Shown here piece by piece: positions 1 to 6,423 of a stretch of 10,536 nt of DNA (its first letter is position 1; each line of letters begins with the position of its first letter). This stretch comes from an uncultured Porphyromonadaceae bacterium (GTDB lineage: Bacteria > Bacteroidota > Bacteroidia > Bacteroidales > Muribaculaceae), in assembly GCA_905193485.1 (NCBI GenBank), contig CAJJOX010000068.1, forward strand, positions 1 through 10,536, read 5' to 3'. The translations under genes were made by a program, and so were the position numbers. The notes under the pieces were generated by a model, which saw nothing but the letters and a program-made list of their open reading frames with translations, made no database searches and was not told the origin of the DNA.

Positions 1-849
1 AATGTTTTTGCGTCCGGTAAGGCCTGTGTCGCCGTGGGGGCCGCCGATGACGAATTTCCCGGTGGGGTTGACATGGAGGATGACGTTGTCGTCGATCATC
101 GCGGCCACACCGGCGGGAAGTTTCGCTTTTACGCGCGGAATGAGGATGCGGCGCACGTCGTTTTCGATCGTTTCGACCATCCGACGGTCAGCTTCCTCCT
201 GCGGGATTCCGTCGGAGGGGAGGATGAATTCGTCGTGCTGGGTGGAGATGACGATCGTGTGCACGCGCACCGGCTGTCCGTCGGGCGTGTATTCGACGGT
301 GACCTGACTCTTGGAGTCGGGGCGCAGATATGTCCGCCGCACGCCATAGGTGTCGGTATATGTCATTGCGTCGCCATTGCGGCGTATGTCGGACAGCTCG
401 CGCAGAAGACGGTGGCTGAGATCTAGAGGCAGGGGCATGAATGTGTCGGTTTCGTCGCAGGCATAGCCAAACATCATGCCTTGGTCGCCCGCGCCCTGGT
501 CTTCGGCTTCGGCCCGCTCGACGCCGCGGTTAATGTCGGCGCTCTGCTCGTGGAGCGCTGAAAGCACGCCGCAGGATTCGGCTTCGAATTTGAGCTCGCT
601 GCGGTTGTAGCCGATGCGTGCGATGACGCCGCGCACGGTTTCCATCAGGTCGACATAGGCTTTGCTTTTCACTTCGCCTGCGACGGTCACGTGGCCGGTG
701 GTGACGAGTGTTTCGCAGGCCACTTTCGATTGAGGGTCGCGTGCAAGAAATTCATCAAGAATGGCGTCGCTGATCTGGTCGGCCACTTTGTCGGGATGTC
801 CTTCCGAAACGGATTCGGAAGTGAAGAGATAGTTTTTTTCGTGGGTCAT
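1..849 (-). CDS. metK: S-adenosylmethionine synthetase (methionine adenosyltransferase), 3' end missing
   Basis: Cytoplasmic enzyme that makes S-adenosylmethionine, the cell's methyl donor, from ATP and L-methionine. The first 283 codons are present without interruption; the family is about 380-430 residues, so roughly the last third lies beyond base 1. Visible family motifs are GHPDK (residues 17-21), HEQSADI (100-106), the signature [11 protein letters not shown] (119-129), DSKSQVT (178-184) and [13 protein letters not shown] (269-281). The start is the ATG at 849-847, because the [11 protein letters not shown] segment begins a few residues later and no in-frame upstream start fits. There is no Shine-Dalgarno site, as usual in Bacteroidetes. 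Compared with my memory of Bacteroides MetK, about ten extra residues ([10 protein letters not shown], 165-174) precede the LRPDSKSQ motif. The last visible residues are GRKNI where GRKII is more usual. It is transcribed divergently from the sialidase and preceded by a long structured leader. Confidence 0.97.
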   Translation of the reverse strand, partial: MTHEKNYLFTSESVSEGHPDKVADQISDAILDEFLARDPQSKVACETLVTTGHVTVAGEVKSKAYVDLMETVRGVIARIGYNRSELKFEAESCGVLSALHEQSADINRGVERAEAEDQGAGDQGMMFGYACDETDTFMPLPLDLSHRLLRELSDIRRNGDAMTYTDTYGVRRTYLRPDSKSQVTVEYTPDGQPVRVHTIVISTQHDEFILPSDGIPQEEADRRMVETIENDVRRILIPRVKAKLPAGVAAMIDDNVILHVNPTGKFVIGGPHGDTGLTGRKNI

Positions 850-1097
850 GATGAAAATGTGTAGTTTTTGTTTGGTTCGGTTGCATGTCGCGGATACAAA
901 AAATGGCATTCGCTTGTTTTCAAAGCAATGCCGTAACCAAAACCCATCGCGTCTGTCAGCCGGTGACGTTGTCGGCCTCTGACTTTGGTCAAGCGGTTGG
1001 ATGAGTGCCGTTTGCACGTCCGTCGTGCCGATGGTGCAGTTTTAGCATTTTTTTGAAAGTGGTTGCAAGCAGCCAAATTTGTCCACTTTTGATGTCG
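850..1097 (-). promoter_or_regulatory. metK 5' leader, candidate attenuator or riboswitch of unrecognised class
   Basis: The untranslated leader of metK is about 240 nt if transcription starts just after the promoter at 1128-1098. In transcript order I see: a stem AAAGTGG (1089-1083) with CCACTTT (1062-1056); a hairpin GCACG (1028-1024) with CGTGC (1018-1014); a stem GACCAAAG (990-983) with TTTTGGTT (942-935, two G.U ends, plus T991-A934); a nested hairpin GTCAG (983-979) with CTGAC (959-955), extended by CCG/CGG; then a terminator hairpin at 932-905 with a T-tract. The 3' strand of the 990/942 stem is one base from the terminator stem, the layout expected for a sensor domain coupled to an expression platform. 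It does not match the SAM-I or SAM-II consensus as I remember them. Structures were paired by eye, not folded. The ligand is unknown; SAM or methionine would be the natural guess from the downstream gene. Confidence 0.5.
898..932 (-). terminator. Intrinsic terminator hairpin inside the metK leader (attenuator)
   Basis: On the minus strand, GGCATT (932-927) pairs with AATGCC (910-905). Inside it GCTT(T)G (926-921) pairs with CAAGC (916-912) around an AAAA loop, giving about 11 base pairs with single-base bulges. It is followed by A and six T (904-898). The T-tract exists only on the minus strand, so the element acts toward metK. It ends 48 nt before the metK ATG and downstream of the only good promoter, so it would cut metK transcripts short unless antiterminated. 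A possible antiterminator is AATGCT at 1049-1044, which can pair with the terminator's 5' arm GGCATT (six pairs, one G.U). Confidence 0.65.
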
Positions 1098-1128
1098 CAA
1101 AGTTACGCACAATTTTCCGAACAGCCAA
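1098..1128 (-). promoter_or_regulatory. Bacteroidetes-type promoter for metK
   Basis: On the minus strand the -7 box is TAACTTTG (1105-1098), matching TAnnTTTG exactly. A TTG (1128-1126) lies 20 bp upstream, where the -33 TTTG/TTG element belongs. Transcription would start near 1091, giving a leader of about 240 nt. No other TAnnTTTG match was seen on this strand closer to metK. Confidence 0.65.
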
Positions 1129-1183
1129 GCGCCGGCTCTTTTTTGTGGCGAAGTGAAAGTCAATCATTCTTTTTCTAAGGATA

Positions 1184-1214
1184 TTTGTTTTTTTGTTTTT
1201 TTGGATTAATTTTG
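1184..1214 (+). promoter_or_regulatory. Bacteroidetes-type promoter for the sialidase gene
   Basis: TTTG at 1184-1187, 19 bp, then TAATTTTG at 1207-1214: both elements and the spacing match the Bacteroidetes primary sigma-factor consensus. Transcription would start near 1221, leaving a 5' UTR of about 105 nt that carries the direct repeats at 1250-1301. The surrounding sequence is T-rich. The divergent metK promoter lies about 55 bp away and does not overlap. Confidence 0.7.
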
Positions 1215-1249
1215 CATCTATTGGATAGAATATGCATGAATCGGGTTGT

Positions 1250-1301
1250 GAAATTATCACATTCCTTTGAAATCGTCACATTTCGTTCAAGCGGTCAGAT
1301 A
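1250..1301 (+). repeat. Three 19-bp-phased direct repeats in the sialidase 5' UTR
   Basis: Unit 1 GAAATTATCACATT (1250-1263) and unit 2 GAAATCGTCACATT (1269-1282) agree at 12 of 14 positions. A weaker third unit (1288-1301, 8 of 14, keeping TCA at the same place) continues the same 19-bp spacing. They lie about 30-80 nt after the predicted transcription start, where they could be an operator array or an RNA-binding element. No regulator gene is adjacent, so the function is open. Confidence 0.5.
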
Positions 1302-1324
1302 TCGTTTTAACCTAATTTTATAAC

Positions 1325-4300
1325 ATGAAGAAACCAGGATTTTTTAAAAAGATGATTGTCAGGGCTCTATGTTCCATGGCAGTTGCGGTGCCAATCGGAG
1401 TCGCAGCCGGGATCACCGATCTCGATGTGTCGGTGTTGACTGACAGCGAAGCTGAACAATGGTACAATTCTCCGGTCAATAGCGGAGAAACGGGAAACGG
1501 GTATGAAAGCGCTAAGCTACAGAGCCCGACAGACTATATTCTGAACGAGTCGTCGGAGGTTTCCGGCCCGGGTTATCTTGATCTGGACGGAACACGGTAT
1601 ATGACCATACCTCATGCCTCTGAGTTTGACATAGCGGCCGGAGGGCAGATGACTGTTTCATTGAAAGTATGGCTCGACAGTTATGGAGCGCATCGCGGCA
1701 TCATCGCCAACAGATGGCATTCCGGGACTTCCAATGCATCAACCACCGGTTTTGAAATATTCGGCGGTAATTCGGCCACTCAATCGATGTCAAACAACGT
1801 AAACCTCAACAGAGGTTCCTGGAACAACCTCGGACATCCATACTGCAATACGCTGTCGACGGGTGTATGGTCCGTGATAACCTGGGTGTTTGACGGAAAC
1901 AGCGGCACATCGAAGATGTATCTCGACGGCATCCTTAAGAGCACCAGATCGGCCGCCAGCTATCCGATCAATCCGCAATGCGATGTTCTTGTCGGCGCCA
2001 GATACGACATTTCCGACGGTTCTGAGGCAACGGTCAACACCGAGGGCCTCTGGCTCGGCAAGATCGACGATGTGCGTTTCTATTCCCGCGCGCTTACCGA
2101 TGATGAAGTCGTGGCGGATATGTCGGCTACTGTCGACTCTTCAACACCGGATCTTATCGCGGCATATGATTTCTCCATGCTTTCCGGTACCAACTGCCCC
2201 GACATATCGGGCAACGGACATGATGGCGTGCTCGTCGGTTTTCCCGACTATTCCGCTTCCGGTTCATTGCTCACAATCGAGGCTCCAGAAGCCGGCACCG
2301 GCACAATTACAGTCAGTGACGGCGCGACACAGCTTAACAACGGCTCACGCGTGGAGGACGGAACCTTATTGACCGTCGAAGCCACTCCCGCTGCCGACTA
2401 TGTGCTCGATGCAATATATGTCAACGGTTCGGTGATAACCGGCAACACATTCACCATGAACGGAGCCACAACCGTTAGCGCTACATTCACACGCGATCCT
2501 TCGGCACCGACCAAAGTGCTTGTGTTCGATATGAATGAGGACGGTTCGAAATACTACCGTATTCCTGCAATCGCAACAGCCGCCGACGGCTCGCTTGTGG
2601 CTCTGGCCGACAAGCGCGGAAACTCTCTCGGCGACCTCCCCAATACGATAAGCATAGTAGCCAAACGTTCGACTGACGGCGGCGAAACATGGTCAAGCGC
2701 CGTAACGATTGCCGAAGGCAATTCCTCCCTGGGAAAAACCTATGGTGACCCTGCCGTTGTTCTCGACCGAAACAGCGGTAAGCTGATCGCCGTATTCTCG
2801 GGCGACACCGGATTTTTTGTTTCCACAAAGACCTCGCGTGCCGGATTCTATGTTTCAACCAGCTCCGATAATGGCCAGACATGGACGGAACCGCGTGCAA
2901 TAACCGATCAGCTATACCAAAGCTCATGGTATGGCGCATTCTGCGCTTCAGGCAGTATGCTTCAGACCGAATCCGGACGCATCATGTTTGTTGCAAACGC
3001 CCGACTCAGTTCCGCACAGTATCTGACTGATGTCTACGAGTATGTCTGCGCATCCGATGACGGCGGCGAAACATGGACCGTACTAAACAAAGACTCGCGC
3101 ATTCCGTCAGACGGCCAAGGCAATGAATCCAAGCTCGTGGAGCTCTCCGACGGCTCGCTCATCATGAGTATTCGTTCCGGCAGTTACCGTCGTTTCTCCA
3201 GATCGACTGACGGCGGCGTGACATGGACAGCTGCAACTGCTGTAAATGACCTTCCCGATCCGAGTTGCAATGGTGATATCATAACCTACCCCTCTGCCGA
3301 CGGTCAGGCTCGTCTGCTTCACACTCTTCCGGCCAACAGCTCCGTGCGCCGCGATGTTTCTGTCTTCATGTCGTATGACGACGGTCAGACGTGGCCCGTA
3401 AGCAAGAAACTCATCGACGGTTATTCCGCCTATTCCTCGCTGACTGTTTTGCCTGACGGTTCCATAGGCTGTTTCGTCGAAGAAGGCAAATGGGACTCCA
3501 ATATTCCCGGTGAGGACGGATTCAGGCTCTATTTCATGAAATTCACGCTTGACTGGCTTACCGACGGCTCGGATGACGGCGGCGATGACCCCGTCACCGA
3601 TGTGTATGACGGCACATTGAATCTTGATGGCACGCGTTATATGATAATACCCAATTCCGAGGAATTCAACATCGCGGCCGGCGGTAAGCTGACGGTATCG
3701 CTTAAAGCGAAGATCAGCAGTAACGCAATGCAGTCTTTCATCAACAACCGTGTGCGCCGCTACGAAAACAGCAATAATAATGATGTGTCGGGCTGGGCTA
3801 TCTACAATGTGCCCGGCACCACTTCCACTTCATTCAACTATCCCGGTTCGAGCTGGACTGCCCGGCACCACGACTCAAGCGGAATCAGCACCGGCGAATG
3901 GCATCATCTCTGCTGGGTATACTCCGGTTCGTCGTCGGCATTCTACGTCGACGGCGTAGCTGTCAGCAATCCTCCGGCTGTCAATAATTCACCGATTCCG
4001 TCTTATTGCGACATACTGGTTGGCGCCGGATACACAATGACTGACCACACCAAGTTCTCCATTGAGAATCTCAATAACTTTGTGAATGGGAATATCGATG
4101 ACGTCAGAATATATGGCGATGCACTTTCTTCGTCGGAGGTAGCCCAGGACAAAGAAGCCACTGCGCCGCTCAGCGACAAGAACATAATCGCCGCTTATGA
4201 CTTCGCCGAGATCAAGGGCATCCACGTGACTGATATTTCCGGCAACGGACACACCGGCGAACTGGTCAATTTCCCGACCGCAGCCGAAACATATCTGCTT

Positions 4301-6166
4301 ACCATCGAAACGCCGGAGTCGACAAAAGGCACTCTTAAAGTCTACAACGGTGAGACCGAAGTCTATTCAGGACGACAGATAGAGGCAGGCTCAGTCCTTC
4401 GTGTCGAAGCGGAAGGCGTCAGCCCCTACGTCGTGAAGGCCGTTTATGTCAACGGTGTAGCTCTTGAAGACGGCACCGATACGTTCACGATGTCGGAAGC
4501 CGCTACGGTTTCGGCGGAATTCGAGATTGATCCGACCCTTCCCGTATCCTATGCAAGTCCTTCCGGCGACGGCCTGTCAGACACCAACTGCTATGTCGAG
4601 CTCGCCACCACCACGGGTGCTCTTAAGGATATAAGCATCGCGCGCTCGTCGAAAAACGGCACCAACTATGAGCTTTGCGAGGATCAGTCTATCGTCGTGA
4701 CCCCGGGACAGTCGTTCACCTTGAATCTGCAGGCAAAAAAGACCAACAGCATAACCACTTCGGCTCCCAGCCCACAGGACTTGCGTTATTGTGTGGCCTA
4801 TATTTTTGCCGACTGGGACGGTGACGGCGTGTTTGATATCCAGATGCCGACCGACTCCGAGTTTGCCGATTCATATTATTACGGATACAGCTCCAAGGCA
4901 AGCACATCCCTGTTCAACAATGTCAAGGCGAATTACGACCACACGCTTGATATCACCCACACTTTCCAGGTGCCTGAAGATGCCGCTCTGAAACAGACAC
5001 GCATCCGTGTCATTTACACCGAAGCGTGGGATCCGAATATCGTTTCAGGAACTTCCCCGGCCTTGATCAGTGGAAATTATCAGTCGATCAACAAGGGCTA
5101 TGCCTATGATTACATTGTGGTTTGTCAGAAGTCAGTGCTCGAAGCTCCGAGAACGGTAACCGTCGTTTCTGAAAATGACGCTCTCGGTACGGTAGCCATC
5201 ACGACACCCGAAACCGAAGGAAATTCCGTGACCACAGACGAAACCAGAGTTGTCGTCACCGCCACTCCCGGCGAAGGCATATCGTTCCTCAACTGGACAA
5301 ATTCGGCCAATGAGGTCATCTCGACCGAGAATCCATACACCTACACAGGCGAGGACGATGAAACGCTCACAGCCCACTTCGGCTACACCGTCAGCTATAC
5401 CGCAGGCGCATCCGGCAATGTTACCGTTACAGCGGACGGCGTCGGGATCAATTCCGGTGACGTTGTCGCTCCCGGCACCGAAGTGGTGATCACCGCTACG
5501 CCGGACGACGGCAAGACTCCGATTGTCGAAATCAACGGCGGAGCTGTCGATCTCACCGACAATACCTATACATTCAATGTCGAGGCGGCCACCATGATCA
5601 ATGTCACATTTGTCGATCAGATCAACCATCTCACAATCTTGAGCGAAGGTAACGGATCGGTTCAGGTCTGGACCGGCTACGACTTTGACAACCCCAACGC
5701 GCCCGCAGGCGTCCGGATTGCCGACGGCGGCATCATCCCCACCTATAGCGACGACCTTGAAGATAATATGCGCAGCCTCGAATGCTACCTCATCCCCGGC
5801 TCCGGCACGGAAGGTTATGAGAGCGTCGAAACTATCAACTACTCGATCAACGGCGTTGTGACAAACGTAGCTCTCGACGGCAATGCCATTCTCAATATGG
5901 ATCCCGCATTGGAGATCCCGGCAGACTTCAATGAGGCAACCATCATTTTCGAGATACCTCTTGCCGACGTCAACGGAGAAGTGGTAATCAATGTGACATT
6001 CTCCGACAGCACGCAGGGTATCGGTGAAATCGGTATCGATGAAGCTGACGGTCCTGTTGAATTCTACAATCTTCAGGGCGTACGCGTGGCGGCTGAAAAC
6101 ATTGTCGCAGGCTTCTACATTGTCCGTCAGGGCAACACCGTCAGAAAGGTGTTCGTCCGGAAGTGA
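1325..6166 (+). CDS. Secreted multidomain GH33 sialidase (exo-alpha-sialidase) with LamG modules
   Basis: Extracellular or surface enzyme that cleaves terminal sialic acids from glycoconjugates, plausibly host mucin. Layout of the 1613 residues: signal peptide 1-28 (KK start, hydrophobic core, cleavage after VAA); LamG-like lectin domain about 83-307; beta repeat about 315-390; GH33 propeller about 397-745; Asp/Gly linker; second LamG about 763-984; second beta repeat about 990-1067; GEVED-like beta domain about 1075-1268 with FADWDGDGVFD at 1161-1171; InlB-like repeats about 1276-1353 and 1354-1430; another beta region to about 1560; type IX-like sorting tail 1566-1613. Catalytic signature: YRIP (R412), likely acid/base D437, E601, R617, R675 or R676, and Y703 in YSSLT. 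Five Asp boxes (SxDxGxTW) start at 449, 513, 577, 627 and 683. The ATG at 1325 gives a complete signal peptide. The gene has its own promoter and terminator, so it is probably monocistronic. Linkage specificity cannot be read from sequence. Confidence 0.95.
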   Translation: MKKPGFFKKMIVRALCSMAVAVPIGVAAGITDLDVSVLTDSEAEQWYNSPVNSGETGNGYESAKLQSPTDYILNESSEVSGPGYLDLDGTRYMTIPHASEFDIAAGGQMTVSLKVWLDSYGAHRGIIANRWHSGTSNASTTGFEIFGGNSATQSMSNNVNLNRGSWNNLGHPYCNTLSTGVWSVITWVFDGNSGTSKMYLDGILKSTRSAASYPINPQCDVLVGARYDISDGSEATVNTEGLWLGKIDDVRFYSRALTDDEVVADMSATVDSSTPDLIAAYDFSMLSGTNCPDISGNGHDGVLVGFPDYSASGSLLTIEAPEAGTGTITVSDGATQLNNGSRVEDGTLLTVEATPAADYVLDAIYVNGSVITGNTFTMNGATTVSATFTRDPSAPTKVLVFDMNEDGSKYYRIPAIATAADGSLVALADKRGNSLGDLPNTISIVAKRSTDGGETWSSAVTIAEGNSSLGKTYGDPAVVLDRNSGKLIAVFSGDTGFFVSTKTSRAGFYVSTSSDNGQTWTEPRAITDQLYQSSWYGAFCASGSMLQTESGRIMFVANARLSSAQYLTDVYEYVCASDDGGETWTVLNKDSRIPSDGQGNESKLVELSDGSLIMSIRSGSYRRFSRSTDGGVTWTAATAVNDLPDPSCNGDIITYPSADGQARLLHTLPANSSVRRDVSVFMSYDDGQTWPVSKKLIDGYSAYSSLTVLPDGSIGCFVEEGKWDSNIPGEDGFRLYFMKFTLDWLTDGSDDGGDDPVTDVYDGTLNLDGTRYMIIPNSEEFNIAAGGKLTVSLKAKISSNAMQSFINNRVRRYENSNNNDVSGWAIYNVPGTTSTSFNYPGSSWTARHHDSSGISTGEWHHLCWVYSGSSSAFYVDGVAVSNPPAVNNSPIPSYCDILVGAGYTMTDHTKFSIENLNNFVNGNIDDVRIYGDALSSSEVAQDKEATAPLSDKNIIAAYDFAEIKGIHVTDISGNGHTGELVNFPTAAETYLLTIETPESTKGTLKVYNGETEVYSGRQIEAGSVLRVEAEGVSPYVVKAVYVNGVALEDGTDTFTMSEAATVSAEFEIDPTLPVSYASPSGDGLSDTNCYVELATTTGALKDISIARSSKNGTNYELCEDQSIVVTPGQSFTLNLQAKKTNSITTSAPSPQDLRYCVAYIFADWDGDGVFDIQMPTDSEFADSYYYGYSSKASTSLFNNVKANYDHTLDITHTFQVPEDAALKQTRIRVIYTEAWDPNIVSGTSPALISGNYQSINKGYAYDYIVVCQKSVLEAPRTVTVVSENDALGTVAITTPETEGNSVTTDETRVVVTATPGEGISFLNWTNSANEVISTENPYTYTGEDDETLTAHFGYTVSYTAGASGNVTVTADGVGINSGDVVAPGTEVVITATPDDGKTPIVEINGGAVDLTDNTYTFNVEAATMINVTFVDQINHLTILSEGNGSVQVWTGYDFDNPNAPAGVRIADGGIIPTYSDDLEDNMRSLECYLIPGSGTEGYESVETINYSINGVVTNVALDGNAILNMDPALEIPADFNEATIIFEIPLADVNGEVVINVTFSDSTQGIGEIGIDEADGPVEFYNLQGVRVAAENIVAGFYIVRQGNTVRKVFVRK
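1571..2494 (+). repeat. Copy 1 of duplicated LamG plus beta-repeat module (within the sialidase)
   Basis: Codes for residues 83-390, upstream of the catalytic domain. It shares with copy 2 the landmarks LDGTRYM, IAAGG, CD(V/I)LVGA, IDDVR, IAAYDF, DISGNGH, LLTIE, YVNG and TFTM, in the same order and at similar spacing. Both halves of the module, the LamG fold and the beta repeat, are duplicated together. The copies have diverged well beyond nucleotide identity, so this is an old duplication. Confidence 0.85.
3611..4525 (+). repeat. Copy 2 of duplicated LamG plus beta-repeat module (within the sialidase)
   Basis: Codes for residues 763-1067, directly after the Asp/Gly-rich linker that ends the catalytic domain. 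It is collinear with copy 1. The middle of the LamG domain (about 800-860) has diverged most, which is where a different carbohydrate-binding surface could have arisen; that last point is inference. Confidence 0.85.
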
Positions 6167-6178
6167 CCGATAAGATTC

Positions 6179-6222
6179 ATCCAATAAAAAAGGAGCGCCG
6201 CGGCGCTCCTTTTTTATTGGAT
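6179..6222 (+). terminator. Perfect 44-bp palindromic terminator after the sialidase
   Basis: The two 22-base arms are exact complements, meeting at 6200/6201. The core AGGAGCGCCG/CGGCGCTCCT is GC-rich and flanked by six A on the left and six T on the right, so it can work in both directions. It begins 12 bp after the sialidase stop codon and would also block read-through from the opposing yebC side. Confidence 0.95.
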
Positions 6223-6329
6223 AGGGTATGACTCCAGGCTGATCTGACCCCAAAGGCTGAAAATCGTTTAATGACTGGGGTGCGGGCATCGGCCGTGCCA
6301 AATGAGGTGTGCGGCAGCAGCCATAGTCG
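6223..6329. other. Spacer between the two convergent terminators
   Basis: No gene is supported here. The only structure I see is a weak inverted repeat, ACCCCA (6247-6252) with TGGGGT (6276-6281). Open frames that cross this stretch are antisense shadows of the sialidase end. Confidence 0.5.
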
Positions 6330-6365
6330 GGCGGCTGATATAAAAAAGGCGGCTGACATAAAAAA
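6330..6365. repeat. 18-bp tandem repeat, two units
   Basis: GGCGGCTGATATAAAAAA (6330-6347) is followed immediately by GGCGGCTGACATAAAAAA (6348-6365), with one mismatch. The A-run of the second unit provides, on the minus strand, the T-tract of the yebC terminator. A local slippage or duplication event is the simplest explanation. Confidence 0.85.
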
Positions 6366-6396
6366 GAGATAAACATCCGTGGCGGATGTTTATCTC
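6360..6396 (-). terminator. Intrinsic terminator for the pheT-yebC unit
   Basis: GAGATAAACATCC (6366-6378) and GGATGTTTATCTC (6384-6396) form a 13-bp perfect stem with a five-base loop. On the minus strand it is followed by six T (6365-6360). It begins 27 bp beyond the yebC stop codon. Confidence 0.93.
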
Positions 6397-6423
6397 CTGT
6401 AATCGGTTTTTGAAGAAGAAGCG

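Noticed and set aside
850..1097. Known SAM-I, SAM-II or cobalamin riboswitch before metK
   Set aside because: I looked for the conserved cores I remember and did not find them. This is a by-eye check only; a covariance-model scan would be decisive.
846..1163. 105-codon minus-strand frame covering the metK leader
   Set aside because: It crosses the predicted metK promoter and the terminator hairpin, overlaps the metK start, and has a low-complexity basic composition with no family resemblance.
1250..1301. CRISPR-like array
   Set aside because: Units are only 14 bp with 5-bp spacers and the third is degenerate, so this is not a CRISPR.
1325..1411. Lipoprotein signal on the sialidase (Cys at residue 16)
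   Set aside because: The residues before the Cys are R-A-L, which does not fit a lipobox, and the hydrophobic core continues past it; signal peptidase I cleavage after VAA fits better.
1325..6166. Polysaccharide utilisation locus around the sialidase
   Set aside because: No SusC, SusD, regulator or sugar-catabolic gene is present; the neighbours are housekeeping genes, so only a lone sialidase can be claimed in this window.
5132..6376. 414-codon open frame on the minus strand antisense to the sialidase end
   Set aside because: It runs through the sialidase terminator palindrome and the tandem repeat, overlaps a clearly coding opposite strand, and its protein shows no recognisable domain. 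It is a shadow of codon bias.
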